Below are positions 49,669-60,006 of a stretch of DNA of 61,716 nucleotides, piece after piece; the stretch's first letter is position 1; each line of letters starts with the position of its first letter. The translations under genes and the position numbers were made by a program. The notes under the pieces were generated by a model. It had not been told where the DNA came from and made no database searches. It saw nothing but the letters and a program-made list of their open reading frames with translations. This stretch comes from Pelagibacterales bacterium SAG-MED31 (GTDB lineage: Bacteria; Pseudomonadota; Alphaproteobacteria; HIMB59; GCA-002718135): positions 1 through 61,716 of the forward strand of contig JACWEB010000003.1 of the NCBI GenBank assembly GCA_014653715.1. Direction: 5' to 3'.

Positions 49669-50685
49669 ATGATAGAAAAAACTGATGTTATAATTATTGG
49701 AGCTGGGCCTGTAGGGTTATTTGCTATTTTTGAGCTAGGATTACTTAATATTTCATGTCATGTAATAGATAATTTAGATAAACCAGGAGGCCAATGTGCT
49801 GAACTTTATCCAGAAAAGCCAATTTATGATATTCCATCAAGGGTATCTATTACAGGCCAGCAACTAACAGACGACTTATTGGAACAAGCTAAGCCGTTTA
49901 ATCCGGTATATCATTTAAATCAACAAGTTGAAAAAATAAACAAACTGGATACTGATGAATGGTTAGTTGAGACAAATCACAATAAAAAAGTTAAAGCAAA
50001 GTGTATTGTAATTGCAGCTGGCGCAGGGAGTTTTGTCCCACGTAAAATACCTCTTGAAAATATTGCACATTTAGAAAATATAAATATTCTTTACGCTGTA
50101 AGGAATAAATCTATTTTAAAAAATAAAGATCTGTTAATTATTGGTGGCGGCGATTCTGCCTTAGATTGGACAAATGAATTATCAAAAATTGCTAATGTAA
50201 CTTTAATGCATAGAAGGAAAGAATTTAGGGCTGCTCCTGACTCAGTATCAAAAATGTTAGAATTAGAAAAAGATAAAAAAATACATTTCTTACTTGGTCA
50301 AATAAATGAGATTCAAGATTTAAAAAACAACAAAATTAATGTTTCAGTAAAATATAATGATAAAATAAAGACTTTTGAAGTTGATTATTTGTTACCATTT
50401 TTTGGGTTAAAAATGGATTTAGGATCAATTTCTAATTGGGGGCTTAATTTAAATGAGAATTTAATTTCTGTTGATACAGAAAAATTTCAAACCTCAGTAC
50501 CCTCAATTTTTGCAATTGGAGATATCAATACCTATCCTGGAAAATTAAAATTAATATTGTCAGGTTTCCACGAAGCAGCTCTTATGGCTCAAGAATGTTT
50601 TAAATACTGTTTTCCGGATAAAAAAAACGTATTTCGTTATACAACATCATCTAAAGATCTTCACAGGAAACTAAATATTGTATGA
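49669..50685 (+). CDS. Thioredoxin-reductase-like ferredoxin-NADP reductase
   Basis: DVIIIGAGPVGLFAIFELG, KPGGQCAELYPEKPIYDIP, LLIIGGGDSALDWTNEL, FAIGDINTYPGKLKLILSGFHEAALMA; no CxxC redox pair. Start set at ATG 49669. Confidence 0.88.
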   Translation: MIEKTDVIIIGAGPVGLFAIFELGLLNISCHVIDNLDKPGGQCAELYPEKPIYDIPSRVSITGQQLTDDLLEQAKPFNPVYHLNQQVEKINKLDTDEWLVETNHNKKVKAKCIVIAAGAGSFVPRKIPLENIAHLENINILYAVRNKSILKNKDLLIIGGGDSALDWTNELSKIANVTLMHRRKEFRAAPDSVSKMLELEKDKKIHFLLGQINEIQDLKNNKINVSVKYNDKIKTFEVDYLLPFFGLKMDLGSISNWGLNLNENLISVDTEKFQTSVPSIFAIGDINTYPGKLKLILSGFHEAALMAQECFKYCFPDKKNVFRYTTSSKDLHRKLNIV

Positions 50686-50990
50686 AGTTAAAAGTTACTG
50701 ACAGAGAAGGAAATAAACATGAATTAGAGGGAGACAGTGAATCTACTATAATGGAAATTTTAAGAGATTCAGGTCTTGAGATTGAAGCGTCATGTGGTGG
50801 TTGTTGTGCATGTGCCACATGCCATGTGTATGTAGATGAAAAATGGTTAAATAAAATACCTCCAATAGATGATGATGAAGAATCCATGCTTGATCAAGCG
50901 TTTGATGTAAGAATTTCATCAAGATTGAGTTGTCAAATTAGTCTATCAGAAGAGTTAGACGGTATTGAATTAGAGCTGGCACCAGAATAA
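50682..50990 (+). CDS. Adrenodoxin-type [2Fe-2S] ferredoxin
   Basis: EASCGGCCACATCHVYV...DEESMLDQAFDVRISSRLSCQI. Confidence 0.92.
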   Translation: MKLKVTDREGNKHELEGDSESTIMEILRDSGLEIEASCGGCCACATCHVYVDEKWLNKIPPIDDDEESMLDQAFDVRISSRLSCQISLSEELDGIELELAPE

Positions 50991-51026
50991 AATAAAAATT
51001 AAAAAATACTTTACATTTCAACAATG

Positions 51027-51053
51027 TTTGTATACAAATAGTTTGTATACAAA
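51027..51053. promoter_or_regulatory. Two perfect 12-bp palindromes TTTGTATACAAA at 15-bp spacing, the second touching the marR start codon
   Basis: TTTGTATACAAA at 51027-51038 and again at 51042-51053; ATG at 51053-51055. Confidence 0.8.
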
Positions 51054-51514
51054 TGGCAGACACTTCTCTAAATGAGAATAGAATAGGATTATTAATTTGG
51101 CAGACATCCAATCTGTGGCAATCAAGAATTCGTAAACAGATTTCTAAGTTTAACCTATCTTTTAATGAATATTTAATTTTAGAAACTATATATAATTTGT
51201 CTAATTTTTTATCTGATATTAGTCAAATAGATATAGTTAAGCACTCTTTTATTGATAAATCAGTTGTAAGCGCCAAATTGACACAACTAAATAATAAAAA
51301 ATTAATTAAAAAAATGACTCCAAATGATAACAGGTCAAATAAAATAGTTTTAACAAGTGATGGAAATATTATTGTAAAAAAGATTATTCATGATGTAATC
51401 GAAATGGAGAATATTTTTTTTGGTAAATTGAATCAAGAAAGTTTTAATTTCATTAATTCTTTAAAATTGTTATTGGGTAAAAAAATAAGGATTAGAGCAA
51501 ATTATAATGAGTAA
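51053..51514 (+). CDS. MarR-family transcriptional regulator
   Basis: Winged-helix layout: FNEYLILETIYNL...SQIDIVKHSFIDKSVVSAKLTQLNNKKLIKKMTPNDNRSNKIVLTSDGNIIV. Confidence 0.8.
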   Translation: MADTSLNENRIGLLIWQTSNLWQSRIRKQISKFNLSFNEYLILETIYNLSNFLSDISQIDIVKHSFIDKSVVSAKLTQLNNKKLIKKMTPNDNRSNKIVLTSDGNIIVKKIIHDVIEMENIFFGKLNQESFNFINSLKLLLGKKIRIRANYNE

Positions 51515-53111
51515 AATTAATTTAAAATATAAAGCTTTTTTGAAATCATGGCCATTTAAGGAAGCAGAGCAAATTTTAAAAAGAAACGGTGGCTTAGAAA
51601 ATTTTAAGATTCCAAATAAAGGCTATATTTTGCTCGAAACAGGATACGGACCTTCAGGCTTGCCACATATTGGAACATTTGGTGAAGTTGTTAGAACTAC
51701 TATGGTCAGAAATGCATTTATGTCTTTGATCGACTGCCCAACGAAGTTAGTTGCGTTTTCAGATGATATGGATGGATTAAGAAAAGTTCCTGATAATGTT
51801 CCCAATAAAGATATGTTAAGCAAGTATATTGGGAAACCTCTGACTGCAATTCCTGATCCTTTTGAGAAATATGAAAGTTTTGGGCATCATAATAATGCAA
51901 AACTTAGATTTTTTTTGGATGAATTTAAATTTGATTACAATTTTATTAGCTCTACAGAGAAATATAAAAGTGGATTCTTTGACAATACTATTATTAAAAT
52001 TCTTCAAAATTATGAAAAAATACTCGAAATTATTTTACCTACTTTGAGAAAAGAGAGAAAAAGTAACTATAGTCCATTCTTGCCAGTAAGTGGGGAAACT
52101 GGAAATATATTACAGACGCAAATAAATGAATATAGACCAAAAAGTAATAGTATCATTTATACAGAACCTCAAAGTAATAAAAAAGTTGAAGTCTTAGTTA
52201 CTGGAGGAAATTGTAAATTACAATGGAAAGTAGATTGGGCTATGAGATGGATGGCTCTTGGGGTAGATTATGAAATGTGTGGGAAGGATCTTACTGAAAG
52301 TGTCGACTTAGCATCCAAGATTTGTAAAGCAGTAGGTAAAAAATCTCCTGTTAATTTAATTTATGAAATGTTTCTTGATGAAAAAGGTGAAAAAATATCA
52401 AAATCTGTAGGAAATGGAATAAGTGTAGATGAATGGTTGCGTTATGGCTCCCCTGAAAGTTTGTCATTATTTATGTATCAAAAACCAAAATCTGCAAAGA
52501 AATTATTTTTTGATGTAATTCCTAAAACTATTGATGAATACATCTCTCACTGTAATAGTTATGATAGGTTAGATGATCAGAAAAAATTTGACAGTCCCAT
52601 ATGGCATATACATTCTGGTAAACCTGTAAAAATTAAATCAGATATAACATTCAACTCCCTTACAAATCTTGTGAGTATATGTAATACAACTGATAAAAAA
52701 TTAATTTGGGATTTTGTAAATCAATACGATGCTAATATTAATCCAGAAAATAATCCTGCATTTGATAAATTAATTGATTGTTCTATTAACTTTTATAATG
52801 ATTTTGTTTTACCAAATAAAAAATATTTAAATATTAATGTAGATAATAAAATAGTTTTTAAAGATATAAGAGATGTTTTAAAAAACAAAATAAATAACAA
52901 TACTTCTGCTGAGGAAATTCAAACTTTACTTTATGAGGTAGGAAAAAATCATGAATTTGATAACTTAAAAGAGTTTTTCAAATTAGTTTATCAGGTTTTA
53001 TTAGGCCAAGAACAAGGGCCGCGATTAGGCTCATTTATTAAATTATATGGAGTTGAAGATACAATTAAAATAATTGATCAAAAGCTAAAAAAATTAGATA
53101 ATGTTAATTAA
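51507..53111 (+). CDS. lysK: Class I lysyl-tRNA synthetase
   Basis: YGPSGLPHIGTFGEVVRTTMV (HIGH-like), FLDEKGEKISKSVGNG (KMSKS-like), YGSPESLSLFMYQKPKSAKKL. Confidence 0.95.
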   Translation: MSKINLKYKAFLKSWPFKEAEQILKRNGGLENFKIPNKGYILLETGYGPSGLPHIGTFGEVVRTTMVRNAFMSLIDCPTKLVAFSDDMDGLRKVPDNVPNKDMLSKYIGKPLTAIPDPFEKYESFGHHNNAKLRFFLDEFKFDYNFISSTEKYKSGFFDNTIIKILQNYEKILEIILPTLRKERKSNYSPFLPVSGETGNILQTQINEYRPKSNSIIYTEPQSNKKVEVLVTGGNCKLQWKVDWAMRWMALGVDYEMCGKDLTESVDLASKICKAVGKKSPVNLIYEMFLDEKGEKISKSVGNGISVDEWLRYGSPESLSLFMYQKPKSAKKLFFDVIPKTIDEYISHCNSYDRLDDQKKFDSPIWHIHSGKPVKIKSDITFNSLTNLVSICNTTDKKLIWDFVNQYDANINPENNPAFDKLIDCSINFYNDFVLPNKKYLNINVDNKIVFKDIRDVLKNKINNNTSAEEIQTLLYEVGKNHEFDNLKEFFKLVYQVLLGQEQGPRLGSFIKLYGVEDTIKIIDQKLKKLDNVN

Positions 53112-54153
53112 TTTATTAAGATTATTACCGCCCGAAACTGCACACGAAATAACAATAAAACTTCTTAAATCAAATTTCAATTTAAAGAAAAAAAATACAA
53201 AAATTTATAAAAGCCTTAATCAAACAATATTAGGTATTAATTTTAAAAACCCTATAGGTTTAGCAGCTGGCTTTGATAAAAATGCCGAAGTAATAAGTCA
53301 AATGCTCTCCTATGGCTTTGGTTTTGTTGAGGTCGGGACAGTAACTCCAAAAGAACAATTAGGTAATGAAAAACCAAGAGTCTTTCGTTTGCTAGAAGAT
53401 GAGGCTATTATAAACCATTTAGGTTTTAATAATAAAGGAAGTAAAAATTTTTTATCTAACTTAGAAGTTTTTTATAAAAATAAAGACATTAATGAGGTAG
53501 TTGGTATTAATATAGGAAAAAATAAATCAACACAAAATGATATAGATGATTACTTATATTGTGTTGAAAATCTTGGAATGTATAGTGATTATATAACTAT
53601 AAATATCTCATCGCCTAATACACCTGGACTTAGAGACTTACAATTACGTGGAAGGATAGAAGCCTTAGTAAAAAAAATTCAATTAAAACAATCTGAAATT
53701 GAAGGGCTAGCAAAAAAACCAATTTTTATTAAAATCTCGCCTGACCTTGATGATGAGCAATTAAGAGATATTGCATTAATGTCACTAGCTAATAATGTTA
53801 ATGGTTTAATAATCTCTAATTCAACTATTATGCGTCCAGACTCTTTAATTTCACCTAATAAAAATGAAGTAGGTGGATTAAGTGGTAAACCAATTTTTTT
53901 GAATTCAACAATTCTTTTAAAGAAAATGTATTCTCTCACAAATGGCCAAATCACACTTGTAGGAGTAGGAGGTATTTCAAGTGGTCATGAATGTTATGAA
54001 AAAATAAAGGCTGGAGCTAGCCTAGTGCAATTATACACAGTATTGATTTATAAAGGTCCAAAAATTATAAATAAAATCTTAAAAGAATTAAACGAATTGA
54101 TTACAATTGATGGTTATAAAAATATATCTGATTCTATTGGTAAATCAGTTTGA
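53101..54153 (+). CDS. pyrD: Class 2 dihydroorotate dehydrogenase (quinone)
   Basis: NPIGLAAGFDKNAEV, GFVEVGTVTPKEQLGNEKPRVFRL, NINISSPNTPGLRDLQ-like, LVGVGGISSGHECYEKIKAGASLVQLYT. Confidence 0.95.
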   Translation: MLINLLRLLPPETAHEITIKLLKSNFNLKKKNTKIYKSLNQTILGINFKNPIGLAAGFDKNAEVISQMLSYGFGFVEVGTVTPKEQLGNEKPRVFRLLEDEAIINHLGFNNKGSKNFLSNLEVFYKNKDINEVVGINIGKNKSTQNDIDDYLYCVENLGMYSDYITINISSPNTPGLRDLQLRGRIEALVKKIQLKQSEIEGLAKKPIFIKISPDLDDEQLRDIALMSLANNVNGLIISNSTIMRPDSLISPNKNEVGGLSGKPIFLNSTILLKKMYSLTNGQITLVGVGGISSGHECYEKIKAGASLVQLYTVLIYKGPKIINKILKELNELITIDGYKNISDSIGKSV

Positions 54154-55025
54154 TGACAAAAATAATAAATAACTTTTCTGAAATATTAGATAAATATGAT
54201 TTTTTTATTTTAGATCAGTGGGGAGTAATGCATGATGGCCATAAAGGTTATAAACATGCAATAAATGCTGTAAATCAACTCATCACACAAAATAAACAAT
54301 TAATTATTATTTCAAATTCTTCAAAAAGAAAAAACAGCTCTACTAATCGATTAAAAGATCTAGGGTTTAATAAAAATGATTTTACTGAAATCATGACAAG
54401 TGGTGAAATGATTTGGCAAGAACTATATAATTTTTCTGGGAAATATGATGGGAATTTTAAAAACTGTTTTCATATTTATGACAAATCAAAAGAAGATGGA
54501 AAAGATTTTAGAATTGGATTAGAAAAATTTGAATTCGTTAATAACATTAAAGAGTCAGATTTTATTCTTGCTTGCACACCTTTCAAAAATACCAAACCTA
54601 TAGACTATATTCCAATTTTAAATCATGCTTTAGAAATGAAACTAATAATGTTTTGTGCAAATCCTGATTTTGTGACTATTGAAAACAGCAGTAATAATAA
54701 TGTTTTTTGTATGGGAACAATCGCAGATTTATATGAACATATTGGAGGAAGGGTAGTTATTTTAGGTAAACCTTCAAAACAAATATATTTAGAAGCCTTT
54801 AATAATATTAATGCACTTGATTTATCTAAAATTATTGCTGTAGGTGACTCAATAGATCATGATATCTTAGGTGCTACAAATTTTGGTATTGATAGTGTTT
54901 TAATATCAAATGGAATTCATAAAGATTTATTTAGAAATAGCTTAAAAGTAGGTCTTAATAACATAGAAATTTGGAAAAAATGGAATGTTAAACCAACGTA
55001 TATATGTGAAAATTTTTCTTTTTAA
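54150..55025 (+). CDS. HAD-superfamily hydrolase, class IIA
   Basis: FILDQWGVMHDG, IIISNSSKRK, GKPSKQIYLEAF, IIAVGDSIDHDILGATNFGIDSVLISNGIH. Confidence 0.85.
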   Translation: MMTKIINNFSEILDKYDFFILDQWGVMHDGHKGYKHAINAVNQLITQNKQLIIISNSSKRKNSSTNRLKDLGFNKNDFTEIMTSGEMIWQELYNFSGKYDGNFKNCFHIYDKSKEDGKDFRIGLEKFEFVNNIKESDFILACTPFKNTKPIDYIPILNHALEMKLIMFCANPDFVTIENSSNNNVFCMGTIADLYEHIGGRVVILGKPSKQIYLEAFNNINALDLSKIIAVGDSIDHDILGATNFGIDSVLISNGIHKDLFRNSLKVGLNNIEIWKKWNVKPTYICENFSF

Positions 55026-55069
55026 CTTTGCTTGACAAATAATCATTTATATTTACTAACCCTCTAATT

Positions 55070-55351
55070 ATGAGTATGAAATGTGAACTTACGGGAAAAT
55101 CCTTTCAAACTGGCAATAATGTTAGTCATGCAAAGAACAGAACAAAAAGAAGATTTTTGCCAAATTTACAAAAAATTACTTTCATAAGTGAAAAACTTGG
55201 TCAAAAAATTCAACTTAAAGTAGCTACAAGTACAATAAGAACAGTTGAAAAAAAAGGTGGATTAGATGATTTTTTAGTTTCTACGCCAAATAGTAAATTA
55301 CCTGATAAAGCTAAAAAATTAAAAAAAACTATACTTAGTCAAGAAAACTAA
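55070..55351 (+). CDS. rpmB: 50S ribosomal protein L28
   Basis: CELTGKSFQTGNNVSHAKNRTKRRFLPNLQ; a TTGACA -35-like element at 55032-55037 upstream. Confidence 0.95.
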   Translation: MSMKCELTGKSFQTGNNVSHAKNRTKRRFLPNLQKITFISEKLGQKIQLKVATSTIRTVEKKGGLDDFLVSTPNSKLPDKAKKLKKTILSQEN

Positions 55352-55358
55352 TCCTTCA

Positions 55359-56093
55359 ATGGATTTCTTTGTTAGTCTAACGTCATATTTGGACTCGATA
55401 AATACAATAGTTTTATGGATCATAATGTTAATTTTTTGTTTTTCATCAATTTTAGTTTTTTTGAAATTATTTGGTTATGCTGGTCTCTACGTATACTCTG
55501 CTTTAGCTGTAATTATTGGCAATATCCAAGTATTAAAAACGGTCGATTTTTTTTACTCACCTGAGCCAGTTGCATTAGGGACAGTCCTGTTTGCCTCTAC
55601 ATTCTTATGCACTGATATTTTATCTGAACATTTTGGTAAAGATAAAGCTAAAAAAAACGTACTTATAGGTTTTGTTGGTTTTTTATTCATGACAATTGTG
55701 ATGTTAATAACTATTGGGTTTAATCCTTCTTCAAATGATTGGGCTCAAGAAAGTTTAGTAACGTTGTTTACACCTATGTCTAGATTTTTTATAGCAAGTA
55801 TGATTGCTTATATTGCTAGTCAGTATTTTGATGTATGGATATATTCTATTATAAAAAACTTAACGGTAAATAAATTTTTGTGGTTACGAAATAATTTATC
55901 TACAATACTATCTTCTTTAGTTGACAATACTGTATTTAGTATTCTTGCTTGGATAATTTTAAATCCTGATCCTGAAACTTTTTACAACGTTATCATGATT
56001 TATATTTTTGGGACTTATATTCTTAGAATATTTATAGCACTAATTGATACACCCTTTATGTATTTATCAAAAATATTTCTTCCAAATAAATGA
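55359..56093 (+). CDS. VUT/YhhQ-family queuosine-precursor transporter
   Basis: LYVYSALAVIIGNIQVLKTV, STFLCTDILSEHFGKDKAKKNV, SQYFDVWIYSIIKN, LVDNTVF; overlaps tgt. Confidence 0.85.
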   Translation: MDFFVSLTSYLDSINTIVLWIIMLIFCFSSILVFLKLFGYAGLYVYSALAVIIGNIQVLKTVDFFYSPEPVALGTVLFASTFLCTDILSEHFGKDKAKKNVLIGFVGFLFMTIVMLITIGFNPSSNDWAQESLVTLFTPMSRFFIASMIAYIASQYFDVWIYSIIKNLTVNKFLWLRNNLSTILSSLVDNTVFSILAWIILNPDPETFYNVIMIYIFGTYILRIFIALIDTPFMYLSKIFLPNK

Positions 56094-57283
56094 CAAACTT
56101 TTCATGGAAAGTTAATTTTCAATCAAAAAAAAATAATGCAAGAACAGGAACATTAACTACCCCACACGGTAAAATTAATACACCAGCATTTATTTTTTGT
56201 GCAACTAAGGGTGCTTTAAAATCATCCACCACTAATGTAGCGAAAGATAACAACTCGCAGATAATACTCTCAAATACATATCATTTAATGCTGCAGCCAG
56301 GCAGTGATATAGTTGCACAACACGGAGGATTACATAAATTTTTAAATTGGAATGGACCGATGCTAACAGATAGTGGAGGTTTTCAGATATTTTCATTAGG
56401 TCATGGCTCTGTAGCAGATGAGATCAAAGGAAGTTCTAATATTAAAAGAAACAACACACTTTTAAATATTAGTGAAGAGGGAAGTTTATTCAAATCATAT
56501 GTTGATGGATCATTTAAATTATTATCACCTGAAAAATCTATCGAAATACAAAGAAATCTTGGTGCTGATTTAATATTAGTTTTTGATGAATGTACCCCAT
56601 TTCATGTAGATAAATCTTATACTGAAAGTTCAATGAAAAGAAGTCATAGGTGGGCAACGAGATCATTAAATCATTTTAATTCAAATATTAAATATAAGCC
56701 TACTTTTGGCTCGGCAGGACAACAAAAACTATATGGTATTGTACAAGGTGGAATTTATGATGATCTTCGAGAAGAAAGTATAGATTTTAATTTAAATAAA
56801 ATTGATACCTTTGGTATTGCAATTGGAGGAAGTCTTGGGTCTACAAAGGAAGAAATGTATAAAGTTGTAAATTTTACAGCTCCAAGCTTAGGAAATAAAC
56901 ATCCAATTCATCTTTTAGGAATTGGAGATACTATAGATATTTGGAATTTAGTCAAAAGTGGTATTGATACATTTGATTGTGTGAGCCCTACTAGATTAGC
57001 AAGACATGGCTCAGCACTAATCAAAGGAAAATTAGGAAAAAAGAATATTAAAAATAATGAATTTTCTAATGATTTGTCTCCAATCGATAAAAATTGTTGT
57101 TGTTCTACATGTAAAAAATATTCACTAGCTTATCTTCATCATTTATTTAAGGCAGGAGAATTAATTGGTCTACAGCTTATTACTGCTCATAATATTTATT
57201 TTATGAATGAATTAATGCAAATAATCAGAGATTCTATAAATAATGATTGTTTGGATAAAGCAGAAATAGATTGGTTTAGTTAA
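56090..57283 (+). CDS. tgt: Queuine tRNA-ribosyltransferase
   Basis: [62 protein letters not shown]-terminal zinc CxCxxC. Confidence 0.97.
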   Translation: MTNFSWKVNFQSKKNNARTGTLTTPHGKINTPAFIFCATKGALKSSTTNVAKDNNSQIILSNTYHLMLQPGSDIVAQHGGLHKFLNWNGPMLTDSGGFQIFSLGHGSVADEIKGSSNIKRNNTLLNISEEGSLFKSYVDGSFKLLSPEKSIEIQRNLGADLILVFDECTPFHVDKSYTESSMKRSHRWATRSLNHFNSNIKYKPTFGSAGQQKLYGIVQGGIYDDLREESIDFNLNKIDTFGIAIGGSLGSTKEEMYKVVNFTAPSLGNKHPIHLLGIGDTIDIWNLVKSGIDTFDCVSPTRLARHGSALIKGKLGKKNIKNNEFSNDLSPIDKNCCCSTCKKYSLAYLHHLFKAGELIGLQLITAHNIYFMNELMQIIRDSINNDCLDKAEIDWFS

Positions 57284-59054
57284 CCTGAAATATCTCAGAA
57301 AGTTCATTAAGAAGCACTTCACCCAATTGATCTACATCCATTATAGTAATTGCATTAGAGTAATATCTTGAAACATCATGACCAATTCCTATAGCAACTA
57401 ATTCTACTTCTTTATTATTTTCAATTTGATTAATTATATCTCTCAAATTTTTTTCAAGATAATTTCCTGAATTCACTGAAAGCGTAGAGTCATCAACTGG
57501 AGCACCATCACTTATAACAATAAGTATTTTTCTCTTTTCCTGTCTTTTTTTTAATCTACTATTAGCCCATAGCAAAGCCTCTCCATCAATATTTTCTTTT
57601 AAAATACCTTCTCTTAAAAGAAGTCCCAAATTTTGTTTTGATCTTCTTGAAGGAGAGTCAGCTGATTTATAAATAATGTGCCTTAAATCATTTAATCTAC
57701 CTGGCCCACTTGGCTTCCCATCCTTTATCCACTTTTCTCTGGAAGCGCCACCTTTCCAAGCTTTAGTAGTAAAACCAAGAATTTCAGTTTTTATAAGACA
57801 TCTCTCAAGTGTTTTTGCTAAAATATCACTACAAAGCGCTGCTACTGTAATTGGTCTACCTCTCATTGACCCTGAATTATCAATTAGAAGAGATACGATA
57901 GTATCTTTAAATTCAACCTCTTTTTCCTGTTTATATGACAACTTATTTAGAGGATTTGCAATTATTCTTGATAATCTAGAAGTATCTAAATAACCTTCTT
58001 CCATATTAAAATCCCAGTTTCTATTCTGTTGGGCAAGTAGTTTTCTTTGAAGTCTATTTGCTATTTTTGTTATTAAAGGTAAGAAAGAAAATACCTGTTT
58101 GTCTAAATTATATCTTAATTTTTCTAACTCTTTTTGGTCACAAAGTTCTTTTGCGTTAATTACCTCATCAAAGTCAGTTGTATAAGATTTATAATCATCA
58201 ATAAAATTGTTATTTTCTACTTTAGGAAAATATTCTACTTCACTCTCTGAGGACTTATCACCAATTTCATCAACTTCTTCCATTGATATGGATTCTTGTA
58301 AATCTAATGTATTAGCATCGGTTTCATTCTTGTTTTGATTATTTTCATTCGAATTTTTTTCATTATTATCATTATTATCATTATTACCATCTATTTCATT
58401 ATCTTGGTTAATATCATTTTTATTTTTTATATTTTCATTATGATCAAAAAAACCATAATCCTCGAGATATTTTTTTATTTTTAAACCAAAATTTTTTTGA
58501 TTATCAATACTTTCTTTTAAATCTGCAAAAACTTTCTCATAATCATCACCAAGTTTACCTCTAATAAACTCTCTATTTTTTTCATTATAATGACCAAGAT
58601 CTAAATTCATAAATTTTTCGTAAGCAACATACCTAAAAGCCTCTGCAATTTTAATTTCATCACTATTAGATATTTTTTGAATGTCTAACTTGTGTTTTTT
58701 AGTTATGTTTGATTTAATACCTTTGAAGCAAATTGATCCTTTTGCTTCAATCCTAGACTGTTCAACAGCATTAAAAATCTCATTTGCAAATTTACTACTA
58801 TCAACAAAATTCATATGTATATCTTTAGAATGAAATCTAAATTCAAGAGCTAAAGAGTCTGCCTCAGCCCTTATATAGGTTAAATTTTTTTTAACACTGT
58901 CAATGTTAGGCTCTGTTAAATTAATTAAATTACCCTCAATAGATGGGTTTTCCTTTGTAAAATTTATTTCTACCTGATTATTTTTACTTATAGATTTGGT
59001 AGTTGCGGTAAGTGATTTTTTGAATTCTTCTAAAAAATCATCATTCTTTAACAT
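57276..59054 (-). CDS. cobT: CobT-like cobaltochelatase subunit (vWA domain)
   Basis: [51 protein letters not shown], Asn/Asp-rich linker. Confidence 0.9.
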   Translation of the reverse strand: MLKNDDFLEEFKKSLTATTKSISKNNQVEINFTKENPSIEGNLINLTEPNIDSVKKNLTYIRAEADSLALEFRFHSKDIHMNFVDSSKFANEIFNAVEQSRIEAKGSICFKGIKSNITKKHKLDIQKISNSDEIKIAEAFRYVAYEKFMNLDLGHYNEKNREFIRGKLGDDYEKVFADLKESIDNQKNFGLKIKKYLEDYGFFDHNENIKNKNDINQDNEIDGNNDNNDNNEKNSNENNQNKNETDANTLDLQESISMEEVDEIGDKSSESEVEYFPKVENNNFIDDYKSYTTDFDEVINAKELCDQKELEKLRYNLDKQVFSFLPLITKIANRLQRKLLAQQNRNWDFNMEEGYLDTSRLSRIIANPLNKLSYKQEKEVEFKDTIVSLLIDNSGSMRGRPITVAALCSDILAKTLERCLIKTEILGFTTKAWKGGASREKWIKDGKPSGPGRLNDLRHIIYKSADSPSRRSKQNLGLLLREGILKENIDGEALLWANSRLKKRQEKRKILIVISDGAPVDDSTLSVNSGNYLEKNLRDIINQIENNKEVELVAIGIGHDVSRYYSNAITIMDVDQLGEVLLNELSEIFQVN

Positions 59055-60006
59055 TCGCTACCTTTGCATCTGAAATATCAATGCCAAATGAGCGTTGAAA
59101 GTACTCCTCAATAATAGGTCTTTCAAGTTCGTCACATCTGTTAAGAAATGAAAGCTTAAATGCATATTCAATATCATTAAAAATTAAATAATTTTCAGCC
59201 CAAGTCAAAACTGTTCTAGGACTCATAACGGTTGAAATATCTCCATTAATGAAGCCTGATCTAGTTAAATCAGCTGTTGCAACCATTGACTTAATGATAT
59301 CTTTGCCATTTTTATTATTAAGTTTTTTAATTTTGCTTGAGATTATTTGCTCTTCCTCAATATTCGATAAATAATTCAAAATGGTGACTATATTCCAGCG
59401 ATCCATTTGACCTTGATTTATTTGTTGAGTTCCGTGATATAATCCTGAGGTATCACCCAAGCCGACTGTATTTGCTGTTCCAAATAACCTAAAATATTTA
59501 TTAGGTTTAATAACTCTAGATTGATCAAGTAAAGTTAACTTACCATCAGTTTCCAAAATGCGTTGTATAACAAACATTACATCAGGTCTACCAGCATCAT
59601 ATTCATCAAATACAAGAGCAACTGGATTTGAATATGCCCAGGGTAATATTCCGTCCTGAAATTTAGTTATCTGTTTACCATCCTTTAAAACAATCGCATC
59701 TTTTCCAATTAAATCAATTCTACTTATGTGACTATCTAAGTTCACTCTAACGCAAGGCCAATTTAATCTTGCTGCAACTTGCTCAATATGAGTTGATTTA
59801 CCAGTTCCATGATAGCCTTGGATAAGAACTCTTCTGTTGGTTGTAAATCCAGCTAAAATTGAGACAGTAGTTTCAGGATCAAATCTATATGTTAAATCAA
59901 TTTCGGGAACGTGCTCACTCCTTTTATTAAATCCAAATACTTCAAAATTACATGAAACCCCAAAGGTTTCTTTAGTATTTATGAGTTTAACTGGCTTAAT
60001 TTCCAT
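59041..60006 (-). CDS. cobS: CobS-like cobaltochelatase AAA+ subunit
   Basis: [66 protein letters not shown]. Confidence 0.95.
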   Translation of the reverse strand: MEIKPVKLINTKETFGVSCNFEVFGFNKRSEHVPEIDLTYRFDPETTVSILAGFTTNRRVLIQGYHGTGKSTHIEQVAARLNWPCVRVNLDSHISRIDLIGKDAIVLKDGKQITKFQDGILPWAYSNPVALVFDEYDAGRPDVMFVIQRILETDGKLTLLDQSRVIKPNKYFRLFGTANTVGLGDTSGLYHGTQQINQGQMDRWNIVTILNYLSNIEEEQIISSKIKKLNNKNGKDIIKSMVATADLTRSGFINGDISTVMSPRTVLTWAENYLIFNDIEYAFKLSFLNRCDELERPIIEEYFQRSFGIDISDAKVANVKE

